From: JAJEAD01 sp965221555
GTDB taxonomy: Bacteria; Pseudomonadota; Gammaproteobacteria; HK1
Assembly (NCBI GenBank): GCA_965221555.1
Contig: OZ244895.1
Coordinates: 1,178,001-1,242,000, forward strand
DNA length: 64,000 nucleotides
Reading direction: 5' to 3'
Made by a program: the position numbers and the translations under genes
Notes under the pieces: generated by a model
Seen by the model: only the letters and a program-made list of their open reading frames with translations
What the model was told of the DNA's origin: nothing
Database searches by the model: none
Shown here: piece by piece, positions 8,911 to 17,019 of the stretch
Layout: each line of letters starts with the position of its first letter
Position numbering within the stretch: position 1 is the stretch's first letter

Positions 8911-10365
8911 ATGATCGGACCGGAGCTCGACTTCACGCCGCGGGGGCTCTACATCGGTGGCGAGTGGCAGGAAGCGGCGCAGGGTGCGCGCCTCGCGTCG
9001 ATCAACCCGTCCACCGGCGAGCATCTGGGCGAGGTGCCGGCCGCCGCCGAGGTCGATGTCGACCGTGCGGTGCGCGCCGCCCGAGCGGCGTTCGAATCCG
9101 ATTGGGGCCGGATGCCGATCGTGGAGCGGGCCGGATACCTCGAGCGTCTCGCCGATCGGCTGCATGCGCATCGCGACGAGCTCGGACTCATGGACTGCGT
9201 CGACGCTGGCAATGCGCTTGCCGGCATGGTGGGCGATGTGGACTGGACGGTGGATACGCTGCGCTACTTCGCGGGCCTGGTCACCGAGATCAAGGGAGAG
9301 ACGTCCTCCTATGGTCCGCGGCATCTGAACTTCACCCGCCGCCAGCCCTACGGGGTGGTGGTCAAGATCAACGCCTTCAACCACCCCTTCCGCTTCTGCG
9401 CGGAGAAGGCGGCGGCGGCGCTGGCGGCGGGCAACACGGTAGTGGTGAAGGCGGCGGACCAGGCGCCGCTGTCGAGCCTGCGCTTCGCGGAGCTGTGCGA
9501 AGGCATCCTGCCGCCGGGGGTGGTGAATGTGGTGACCGGTGGCGCCGAGACCGGCTCCGCCATGGTGCGGCATCCGCAGGTCGAGCGCATCGGCTTCGTA
9601 GGCTCGGTGGAGACCGGGCGCATCATCGCCCGGGAGGCGGCGGAGGGGCTGAAGGAGGTCACGCTGGAGCTCGGGGGCAAGAACCCCATCATCATCTTCC
9701 CCGACGCCGACCCGTCGAAAGCGGCAAAGGCGGCGATGAAGGGCATGAACATGAACCGCCAGGGTCAGTCGTGCAGCTCCACGTCGCGCGTCTTCGTGCA
9801 CGAATCGCTGCACGGCGCGGTGCGCGACGCGCTCGTGGCCGAAGCCGAGGCGTTGCCGGTGGGACTGCCCTGGGAGGAGGGCAAGGAGGTCGGCCCCATC
9901 GTGTCGGCTCGTCAGTACGAACGTGTGATGGGCTTCATCGCTTCGGGTCTGGAGCAGGGCGCGCGCCTTGCCACCGGCGGCGGGCCGCCCGCGGCCCCTG
10001 AGCTCGCGAACGGATTCTTCGTCTTGCCGACGGTCTTCGACGGCGTCGACGACTCGATGCGCATCGCCCGCGAGGAGATCTTCGGGCCGGTGATGTCGGT
10101 GTTCACGTGGTCGGACTACGAAGACATGATGGCGAAGGTGAACGCCCTGCCCTACGGCCTGACCGCCGCCATCGTGACCACCGACCTCGACCGGGCCATG
10201 GAGACCGCGGATCGGGTGGAGGCGGGCTACGTGTGGATCAACTCCACCGGCCGCTATCTCGGCGCTCCCTACGGCGGCTGGAAGCACAGCGGCTCGGGAC
10301 GCGAGGAATGCCTGGATGAGTTGCTGAGCTACACCCGCATCAAGAACGTGAACCTGCGCTGGTAG
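8911..10365 (+). CDS. phnY: Aldehyde dehydrogenase, probable phosphonoacetaldehyde dehydrogenase
   Basis: 484 aa NAD(P)-dependent aldehyde dehydrogenase. The start at 8911 gives the standard N-terminus MIGPELDFTPRGLYIGGEW. Catalytic residues are visible: Asn in KINAFNHPF, Glu in TLELGGKNP, and nucleophile Cys288 in RQGQSCSSTSR; cofactor segment GFVGSVETGR. ALDH function is certain; phosphonoacetaldehyde as substrate is inferred from phnA and the importer on the same strand, by analogy with the PhnA-PhnY pathway of Sinorhizobium. Product phosphonoacetate would feed PhnA. A MITE lies just upstream, so transcription from the alcohol dehydrogenase may be weakened. Confidence 0.78.
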   Translation: MIGPELDFTPRGLYIGGEWQEAAQGARLASINPSTGEHLGEVPAAAEVDVDRAVRAARAAFESDWGRMPIVERAGYLERLADRLHAHRDELGLMDCVDAGNALAGMVGDVDWTVDTLRYFAGLVTEIKGETSSYGPRHLNFTRRQPYGVVVKINAFNHPFRFCAEKAAAALAAGNTVVVKAADQAPLSSLRFAELCEGILPPGVVNVVTGGAETGSAMVRHPQVERIGFVGSVETGRIIAREAAEGLKEVTLELGGKNPIIIFPDADPSKAAKAAMKGMNMNRQGQSCSSTSRVFVHESLHGAVRDALVAEAEALPVGLPWEEGKEVGPIVSARQYERVMGFIASGLEQGARLATGGGPPAAPELANGFFVLPTVFDGVDDSMRIAREEIFGPVMSVFTWSDYEDMMAKVNALPYGLTAAIVTTDLDRAMETADRVEAGYVWINSTGRYLGAPYGGWKHSGSGREECLDELLSYTRIKNVNLRW

Positions 10366-10377
10366 CGCCGGCGCGAG

Positions 10378-10626
10378 TCACGCGCGGGCGTACACCACGA
10401 GCTCTGTCGCCGCACCCGGGCTACGGGAATGCCGGTAGCCGAGCCATGAGGTGTCGCCGGAAGGGTCGTCTTCGGGCATCACCATGCCGTGCCGACCCAC
10501 AATCGGGATGTCGACCCGCGCGAAATCCCCGAGCAACGTCGCGTCGGCCAGCGCGCCGGATTCCTCCACCGCGACCGGCTCGGCACACCAGGAATTCCTG
10601 TGAATACGCACGCCCGGGTTGATCAT
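10378..10626 (-). CDS. Unknown 82-aa protein coupled to the sulfatase
   Basis: 82 aa, no recognised family. Its ATG overlaps the sulfatase stop in the classic ATGA arrangement, which is good evidence for translation. It is acidic and has no signal peptide or membrane segment; motifs such as IPIVGRHGMVMPEDDPSGDTS suggest a small beta-rich domain. It is the last gene of the reverse phosphonate block and ends 12 bases from the convergent ALDH stop. Confidence 0.6.
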   Translation of the reverse strand: MINPGVRIHRNSWCAEPVAVEESGALADATLLGDFARVDIPIVGRHGMVMPEDDPSGDTSWLGYRHSRSPGAATELVVYARA

Positions 10627-12017
10627 CCGGCGCGGTCGTACATGTTCTCCACCAGATCGACCACCTTGCCGCGGTGGTCGAAGGTGATGCCGAAACGCTT
10701 GTAGTAGTGCTCCCGAGGCATCAGTTCGTCGCCGATGCGTGCCATGTGGGCGCGCATCAGGCCGTCCAGCCGCTCGCGAATGTCGCGCGACGCCCCGTCA
10801 TCGATGAGGTTTCGCATCTGGTGTGGATCGGCGACGTTGTCGAAGAGCAGCCATGGCCGGTCGATCGTGCGCACGTAGGTGTGCCGTCGGGTCACCACGC
10901 CGCGGTACTCGAGCCGCATGCCCTTGTATTCCGGAAACTGGTCGTGGCCACGAGGGTCACCGATGCTGAAAGGACACGGGTTCATGATAAGCACCGACTC
11001 CGGTCCCTCCTCGTCTTCGCCCCTCAAGACCGGCGACAGGTCGACGCCTTCGACGCTATCGGGGATCGGCAGTCCGGCCAGCCCGAGCAGGGTCGGCATC
11101 ACGTCGATGACGCTAAAAGGTGACTCTACGCACGCCGAAGCCGGCACGACCCCCGGATAACGCAGGACGAAGGGCACCTTCAGCGCTTCGTTCCACGGCC
11201 ATTGCTTCTTGTACAGGCCGTGGGAGCCGTGCATGTCGCCGTGGTCAGAGGTGAACACGACGATGGTCTCGCCTGCGATGCCCACTTCCTCGATGGCGTC
11301 GTTCAGTCGCCGGAACTGGTCGTCGAGGAAGGTGATCTGCGCGTAGTAGCCCCAAAGGTCCCGGCGCGGCACCTCGGGACAGTTCGGCCGCCCCTCGATC
11401 GCGGCCGGGTCGTACATGTCCAGGTAGCGTTGCGGCACCAGCCGGTACGGGTGGTGCGGCGGACCCCACGACAGGAACAGGCAGAAGGGGTCGTCGCGCT
11501 TGCGGTTGCGCAGGTATTCGATCGCATGCGTGGTCTGGGCCTCGGCGTCCCATCCCGGCCACATCTTCCGCTCCCCCGCGTTGTCGGTATACCAGGAGCG
11601 GTCATAGTTGTGCTCGAAGTTGGCCGCCATCCAGTAGTTGAACCCCTGGCGACGCGGACCGGGCGGCACCGGCGCGGTCCGGTCCGGTCCGTCGAGGTGC
11701 CACTTGCCGATGTAGGCGGTGTCGTAGCCCGCGGCGTTGAAGCAGTGCGCGATGCTGGTCTCGGTGGTCCTGAGTGCGATGTCGTTGAGCACCAGACCGG
11801 TCGACGTCGGCATGCGACCGGTCAGTAGCGAGCCGCGGTAGGGTCCGCACACGGGCAGCACGGACACGGCGTTGGTGCAGACGGCGCCCTCGGCGGCGAA
11901 AGCGTCGAGGTGGGGCGTCGACACCGCCTCTTCGCCCGCGTAGCCGACCGAACAACCCCGCAACTGGTCGGCGAGGACGAAGAGCACGTTGGGCTTCGGC
12001 CGGGTCGGCGCAGTCAC
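10623..12017 (-). CDS. Sulfatase-superfamily hydrolase
   Basis: 464 aa. Start GTG at 12017 overlaps the upstream stop (GTGA), preferred over an ATG 42 bases further up. The formylglycine signature is intact: C57-G-P-Y-R followed by GSLLTGR. Metal-binding stretches NVLFVLADQLRG and VVFTSDHGDMHGSHGL are present. No signal peptide is seen, so it should be cytoplasmic. The superfamily includes sulfatases and phosphonate monoester hydrolases. In an operon with PhnCDE and a DUF3604 protein, hydrolysis of an imported phosphonate or phosphate ester is a reasonable guess. Maturation needs a formylglycine-generating enzyme that is not in this window. Confidence 0.85.
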   Translation of the reverse strand: MTAPTRPKPNVLFVLADQLRGCSVGYAGEEAVSTPHLDAFAAEGAVCTNAVSVLPVCGPYRGSLLTGRMPTSTGLVLNDIALRTTETSIAHCFNAAGYDTAYIGKWHLDGPDRTAPVPPGPRRQGFNYWMAANFEHNYDRSWYTDNAGERKMWPGWDAEAQTTHAIEYLRNRKRDDPFCLFLSWGPPHHPYRLVPQRYLDMYDPAAIEGRPNCPEVPRRDLWGYYAQITFLDDQFRRLNDAIEEVGIAGETIVVFTSDHGDMHGSHGLYKKQWPWNEALKVPFVLRYPGVVPASACVESPFSVIDVMPTLLGLAGLPIPDSVEGVDLSPVLRGEDEEGPESVLIMNPCPFSIGDPRGHDQFPEYKGMRLEYRGVVTRRHTYVRTIDRPWLLFDNVADPHQMRNLIDDGASRDIRERLDGLMRAHMARIGDELMPREHYYKRFGITFDHRGKVVDLVENMYDRAG

Positions 12018-14236
12018 GGTCGCTCTCCGGTGACGGTGAGGTAAATCGGACTGCTCCACGCGCGGTGCCCGTCGGTCTGCTCCACCCGCACCCAGTAGGC
12101 CCGTTCACCCGTCGCGCGGGTCTCGTCCCGCCAGGCGAACTCGGCGTCCTGAACGTCACCGGTCGTGTGCAGGGTGCTCGCCCGGACCTGCTGCTCCAGG
12201 CCTCCCAGCTCCCAGCTCAGATCGCCGGCCCGCGCCTCGCCAAGTCGGAACGAGAGGTCCGCGGGGCCCGCGGTGAAGGCGACCGTCGCCTGGTCGGAGG
12301 CGTCCAGCTCCAGCAGCAGCCCCTCTTCCTGGCCCGACGTGACCGAGCGCCAGGCCACCCGTCGGTCGCCGCGCTCGGTGATGCCGTACTTTGCCGTGAA
12401 GATGTTGAAGGTCTGGGCGTCGACGATACGGCCGCTGTCGATGCGAAGCTCCCCGTGCCAGTTCATGAAGCGACCGCGGTCCGGTCCGTTGGCGCCGGAC
12501 CAGGAGATGCGAAGGCGCGTCGCGTCGCGAACTCTCGGGTTCGGACGCAAGCACGCCACCTCGCGGCTCCGATCGAAGAGCGTGATCGCCTCGATGGGCG
12601 CGGTGCCGCGCACGACCCCGGCGATCGATGGCGGACCCGCGGTCTCGCACACGCTTCCCATCGGCATTCCGTCAGCGGACACCTCCAGGTACATGCGCGT
12701 GCCCGTGGTGGCGTAGCAGTGCCGGGCCATCAGCCCCTCGTAGATCCCCTGGCGGGTCAGCTCGCGGCTGTAGACGGCGCCAAGGCCGCCGAGGATGGTC
12801 ATCTCCGGCGTCGACGGCCAGGCCAGACCCGGGCGGCAGGTGTGGTCGTCGCTCGCGCCCACGACGCCGACGCGCACGCCGGCACGAAGGAACTCGTGCA
12901 GGCGCCATTCGAAGATGCCGTGGTTGGAGCAGATCTCGAAGACCGGCTCCAGCTCCGGATCCTGCGCCTCGAAGTCGGAACGCCGGCCACCGATGTGCGG
13001 AACCATGATGACCTTGCGGCCGGTCTCGTCCATGTACTCGCGCATCCTCGCTTGCAGGTCGCGGGCGTGCACGCATTCGGTCGCGTCGGCGTCGGGAGGC
13101 ACCTCGTCACCGGAAAGTTGCCAGTGACTGCTGCGGTAGATGGGCCCCTCGTCGTCCAGGAACAGGACGTTGCGGTCGCCGCCGGTGCCGGTCGGTCCCG
13201 ACCACTCCCAGCCGAAGAAGGCGACGAAGCGCCCCGGTTCGTTGTGCTTCCTCGCCGCCCGGCGCACCTCCTCCAGGTCGACATCGGAGAGGATGAAGTC
13301 GTTGCCCTGGTGGGTGGTGAAGTCGATTGCCGCGAGGTCGCGGGCGTAGGCGAAGTACTCGTCCGGGGTGCCGACGCCGACGGTGGAAGCGGTCTGTGCT
13401 TGCGTGTCGCCCCAACAGATGATCTCGTCGGCGTGTTCGCGGACCACGATCGGATTGGTGACCGCGAGGACTCCGTCGCCGTTCGCGAGCACCAGCCTGC
13501 GCACGCCGGGTTCGGCGAGCCTGACCCCGTCGATCCAGGTCGCGCGGCCGTTCTCCCGGCGCAGATTCACGACTACCGACGGATCGGCGTCCAGGGTCAG
13601 ATCCGGAGCATCGACCGGCGTCGGGTTGCCGAAGCGGTCGTTGGCACGCACCTGGACCCGGAATGGCTTGCCGGCCCCGACGATGGTCGGCGCCACCGCG
13701 GTGAAAGTCTCGGCGCCGCCACTCCTGATGCGGAAGGTGCGCGAGGTGCAGAAGACGCGTTTGTACTCGCCGGAGGCGAGCGGATCCACGAATACCGCGA
13801 AGTCGCTGGCGGTCTCCGGGAACGACTGCACCCGCAGCCCGCGCGACCCTCGGGACTGTTCTCCGAAGACGACGCTCACGGTATCCCCGGGATAGAGGGG
13901 CCCGGAAGCCAGCCGGATGACGGCGACGGCGTTGAACGGGCGTTTGTGTCCGCGGGGGTCGAACGTGGTTTCGAAGCGGGAATCCGCGCGAGAGCAGGAC
14001 ACGGTGGTGAAGTTGTCGCCCCGCGGATCGTCGAACTGCGGCGTGCCGAAGTCCGCCTGGCGGCGGGTGCCGATCTTCAGCCCCCCGCCCACGTCCATGG
14101 CGTAGGCGCCGACCGTGTAGGTGAGCATCCAGGTTGCGAACGTGCCCACGATCACGTCCTCGGTCGGCGAGACGCTCACCGATCCCCATGTTGCGATGGT
14201 GGACGAATCGGTGTTTCGTTCGGTGATCTTGCTCAT
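12014..14236 (-). CDS. DUF3604 family PHP-like protein
   Basis: 740 aa. The N-terminal ~260 residues are beta-rich; a PHP-like hydrolase core follows (EIICWGDTQAQTASTVGVG, FTTHQGNDFILSDV, FGWEWSGPTGTGGDRNVLF, VPHIGGRRSDF, VGASDDHTCRPG) and the C-terminus is again beta-rich. DUF3604 proteins resemble PHP phosphoesterases; in common members the first metal motif reads GDLHxQ, but here it is GDTQAQ, so one histidine ligand is missing. No signal peptide. It overlaps the sulfatase by four bases and follows the PhnE pair by 36, so it is part of this operon. A role on an imported phosphonate or ester is inference. Confidence 0.8.
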   Translation of the reverse strand: MSKITERNTDSSTIATWGSVSVSPTEDVIVGTFATWMLTYTVGAYAMDVGGGLKIGTRRQADFGTPQFDDPRGDNFTTVSCSRADSRFETTFDPRGHKRPFNAVAVIRLASGPLYPGDTVSVVFGEQSRGSRGLRVQSFPETASDFAVFVDPLASGEYKRVFCTSRTFRIRSGGAETFTAVAPTIVGAGKPFRVQVRANDRFGNPTPVDAPDLTLDADPSVVVNLRRENGRATWIDGVRLAEPGVRRLVLANGDGVLAVTNPIVVREHADEIICWGDTQAQTASTVGVGTPDEYFAYARDLAAIDFTTHQGNDFILSDVDLEEVRRAARKHNEPGRFVAFFGWEWSGPTGTGGDRNVLFLDDEGPIYRSSHWQLSGDEVPPDADATECVHARDLQARMREYMDETGRKVIMVPHIGGRRSDFEAQDPELEPVFEICSNHGIFEWRLHEFLRAGVRVGVVGASDDHTCRPGLAWPSTPEMTILGGLGAVYSRELTRQGIYEGLMARHCYATTGTRMYLEVSADGMPMGSVCETAGPPSIAGVVRGTAPIEAITLFDRSREVACLRPNPRVRDATRLRISWSGANGPDRGRFMNWHGELRIDSGRIVDAQTFNIFTAKYGITERGDRRVAWRSVTSGQEEGLLLELDASDQATVAFTAGPADLSFRLGEARAGDLSWELGGLEQQVRASTLHTTGDVQDAEFAWRDETRATGERAYWVRVEQTDGHRAWSSPIYLTVTGERP

Positions 14237-14272
14237 GGGGCCTTGGTGTTTCAGTCCGTGCCGCCGGTGGAG

Positions 14273-15100
14273 CTAGCGCAGCCATTGCCTGAGCAGGTGC
14301 GAGATGGCCTCGGAAATGGTGACCAGAACGATGATAATGGCGATGATGCCCATCGCTGCGTGGTAGTCGAGCAGCGAGATACGCTCGCGCAGGTGCAGCC
14401 CGATGCCGCCGGCCCCCACGAAGCCCAGGATGGTCGAACTGCGCAGCCGCGCGTCCCAGTTGTAGATCACGGTCCCGGCCCAGGCCGGCTTCACCTGCGG
14501 CCAGATGGCGTAGACAAACACCTTCGCGGAGCTCGCCCCGGTGGCGCGGACTGCTTCGACGGGGCCCATGTCGATGGTCTCCGCCTGCTCCGCCATCAGC
14601 TTCCCGGCGAATCCGATGGTTCCGACGATCAGCGCGAGAACGCCGGCGAAGGGGCCGAACACGAAGATCGCAACCAGCAGAAGTCCGAGCATCAGGGTCG
14701 GCAGGGATCGGCAGAACACGATGACCGCCCGGGCCACGGGGTACAGGACGGTGCGGCTCGGCGTGATGTTCCAGGCCGCCCACCAGGCCAGCGGAATGGT
14801 GATCACGGTGCCGTAGAAGGCCCCGAGCAGGGACATCTCGATGGTCTCGACCACGGACGCCAGAATCTGCCACTGTGACGCGTACACCAGATCCGGCGGG
14901 AAGATCCGGTCCGCCAACATGACGCCGAGAGGGCCGAACATGCCGACCAGCCGTTCGATGGGGATGGCGAGGAAAGCGACGGTCCAGAAGCCGAACACCA
15001 GCAACCCCAGCCCGGCGCCGAACTTCGCCAGTCGCGCGTTTCGCCGGTGCGCATTGAAGCTTCGATGGAGGGAGTCGATGCGGTCGGCCATGCGCGTCAC
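14273..15100 (-). CDS. phnE: Phosphonate ABC transporter permease (second operon, second PhnE)
   Basis: 275 aa, about six membrane segments, with coupling loop ETIDMGPVEAVRATGASSAK and terminal ILGFVGAGGIGLHL. GTG at 15100 overlaps the previous permease stop (GTGA); an ATG nine bases later is the alternative. Confidence 0.9.
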   Translation of the reverse strand: MTRMADRIDSLHRSFNAHRRNARLAKFGAGLGLLVFGFWTVAFLAIPIERLVGMFGPLGVMLADRIFPPDLVYASQWQILASVVETIEMSLLGAFYGTVITIPLAWWAAWNITPSRTVLYPVARAVIVFCRSLPTLMLGLLLVAIFVFGPFAGVLALIVGTIGFAGKLMAEQAETIDMGPVEAVRATGASSAKVFVYAIWPQVKPAWAGTVIYNWDARLRSSTILGFVGAGGIGLHLRERISLLDYHAAMGIIAIIIVLVTISEAISHLLRQWLR

Positions 15101-15915
15101 CCGGAGATGAGTTTCGTGCGAACGCGGTTGGAGACGATCTCTCCGACGATCACCAGCACCACCACCGCCAGCACGCAGGCGCCGGCGTTGCCGTAGTTGT
15201 AGGCCTTCATCTGCTCGGAGAAGTGCAGCCCGATGCCGCCGGCGCCGACCATGCCCAGGATCGACGCGCGCCGGATGTTGATGTCGAACTGGAAGATGGC
15301 GTTGCCGAGGAAGGCGGGGAACACCTGCGGCACCACCGCGAACAGGAAGCGTGCGGCCCCGCCGGCGCCGGTGGAGGCGATGGCCTCGATCGGCCCCCGA
15401 TTGACGTTCTCGATGGCCTCCGCGGTCGTCTTCGACATGAACCCGACCGAGCGGCAGCCCAACGCGAGGATTCCGGGAAGCGGCCCCAGCCCGAGGGCCG
15501 AGACGAAGATGAGAGCGAAAATGATCTCGTGGGTGGAACGGGAGAGCACGATCAGCGCCCGCCCGAGGGGAAAGGTCAGGAGCATGCTCGGCGTGGTCGT
15601 CGTCGCCGCCAGGTAGGCGATCGGAATCGACATGATCACCGCCAATAGGGTTCCCCAGAAGGCCATCAGTGCGGTTTCCAACAGCGGTTCGAGGACTTTC
15701 GGGACATACGCGAGGTTCGGCACCAGGCTGAAGACAGTCGCCGCGATCTGACCGGGCGAGCCCATGCGCGACCAGTCGGTGCCGATCACCAGGAGGTGAA
15801 TCGACATGGCGGCGACGAGGATCCCCACGACGCCGTACAGGGCGTAGCGTCGCAGGACCCGGCCGCGTTCACGCAGCGGATTGCCCATCGTGCGCGTGGC
15901 CGTCAGGCTCGCCAT
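15097..15915 (-). CDS. phnE: Phosphonate ABC transporter permease (second operon, first PhnE)
   Basis: 272 aa with the chosen start at 15915, four bases beyond the phnC stop; an in-frame ATG at 15954 would overlap phnC by 35 bases. It has about six membrane segments, coupling loop EAIENVNRGPIEAIASTGAGG and terminal ILGMVGAGGIGLHF. It pairs with the next permease as the channel for the second importer. Confidence 0.9.
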   Translation of the reverse strand: MASLTATRTMGNPLRERGRVLRRYALYGVVGILVAAMSIHLLVIGTDWSRMGSPGQIAATVFSLVPNLAYVPKVLEPLLETALMAFWGTLLAVIMSIPIAYLAATTTTPSMLLTFPLGRALIVLSRSTHEIIFALIFVSALGLGPLPGILALGCRSVGFMSKTTAEAIENVNRGPIEAIASTGAGGAARFLFAVVPQVFPAFLGNAIFQFDINIRRASILGMVGAGGIGLHFSEQMKAYNYGNAGACVLAVVVLVIVGEIVSNRVRTKLISG

Positions 15916-15919
15916 GCCG

Positions 15920-16702
15920 TCAAGCTCCCTGCTTCGCCGGATCGGCGCCGGCATCTTCGGTCTCGCGGCTGTAGATGCGCTCCACCGATTGCCGATCGAG
16001 GGCGCTGGTCTTCTCGTCGAAGACCTTCCGGCCGCGCCGCAACCCGACGATGCGTTGAGAGTAGGTCCGGGCCAGGGCGACGTCGTGAACGCTGAACAGT
16101 ACCGGAATGCCCCGCTCCTCGGCGATCTCGCACATCAGCTCCATGACCTCGGCGCCAATCTTGGGATCCAGACTGGACGTCGGTTCGTCGACCAGCAGCA
16201 GTTTCGGGCTCTGCATCAGGGCCCGGGCGATCCCGACTCGCTGTCGCTGGCCGCCGCTCAACTGATCGGCGCGCTTGCGTATGTGGTCGGCGATGCCGAC
16301 GCGCGAACAAAGCTCGATGGCGCGGCGGATGTCCCCGGCGCGGAAGGCGCGGGAGACGACGCGCCACAGCGGGGTCACCCCGAGCGTCCCGGACAGCACG
16401 TTCTCCAGCACCGTCAGGCGATCGACCAGGTTGAACTCCTGGAAGATCATTCCCATGTGTACGCGAGCCCGGCCGAGGTCACGTTTGCCGAGACCCGTGA
16501 TCTCGATGCCGTCGAGCACGACCCGACCCGAGTCCGGATCGACCAGCCGGTTGATGCAGCGCAGGAGGGTCGACTTTCCCGAGCCGCTGAGTCCCAGCAG
16601 CGCCACGATCTCGCGCTTCGCGACCACGAGATCGACGCCGCGCAGCGCCTTCTCACCGGTCGGATAGTGCTTTCTGAGGTCGTCTATCTGAAGTAGCGCC
16701 AT
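15920..16702 (-). CDS. phnC: Phosphonate ABC transporter ATP-binding protein (second operon)
   Basis: 260 aa. Start at 16702 gives MALLQIDDLRKHYPTG; the frame is open upstream but has no support there. Walker A is GLSGSGKST, signature QLSGGQRQRVGIARALMQ, Walker B LLLVDEPTSSLDP, switch His in SVHDVALA. QEFNLVDRLTV again marks the PhnC subfamily. It is similar but far from identical to the phnC at 3.3 kb, so the two importers are old paralogues or separately acquired. Confidence 0.92.
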   Translation of the reverse strand: MALLQIDDLRKHYPTGEKALRGVDLVVAKREIVALLGLSGSGKSTLLRCINRLVDPDSGRVVLDGIEITGLGKRDLGRARVHMGMIFQEFNLVDRLTVLENVLSGTLGVTPLWRVVSRAFRAGDIRRAIELCSRVGIADHIRKRADQLSGGQRQRVGIARALMQSPKLLLVDEPTSSLDPKIGAEVMELMCEIAEERGIPVLFSVHDVALARTYSQRIVGLRRGRKVFDEKTSALDRQSVERIYSRETEDAGADPAKQGA

Positions 16703-16947
16703 TGCGCCCGCCTTGTGGTGATGCGGTGGGTCTGGCCCCCCGCGCCCGGTGCCTCGGTGGGCATAGGGTCGTAAGCGGCCCTGAGACGAGGCGCGGTCGC
16801 GGCAATGTCCACCCGCGGTGGTCGAACGACAAAACCGATTCCGGCGGCCCTGCATCGAATCCGGCTTCTTCCCGCCGTATTCAGCGGTTTCAGGCGCCCT
16901 CCGCGCCCGTCATCGTTACAGTTGCGTCTGCGTCGCCGGGTCTTCGT

Positions 16948-16976
16948 GGGAGCGCGAGCCGAAGACTCGCGCTCCC
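16948..16976 (-). promoter_or_regulatory. Strong hairpin between phnD and phnC (second operon)
   Basis: Perfect 11-bp stem, GGGAGCGCGAG with CTCGCGCTCCC, 7-nt loop, no T-run. It is the only structure in the 317-bp gap between the second phnD and phnC, where no gene is seen. Likely stabilises the phnD message. Confidence 0.65.
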
Positions 16977-17019
16977 CGGTAAGGCGCCACATGCCGGGCC
17001 GGCCCGGGGCGCCGGTTGG

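Noticed and set aside
13107..14873. 588-residue reverse open frame spanning DUF3604 and PhnE
   Set aside because: Overlaps two well-supported genes in another frame; Arg/His-rich.
12065..14878. 937-residue forward open frame
   Set aside because: Opposite strand to the DUF3604 and permease genes; translation is Arg/Gly/Val-rich with no domain, a GC-rich shadow.
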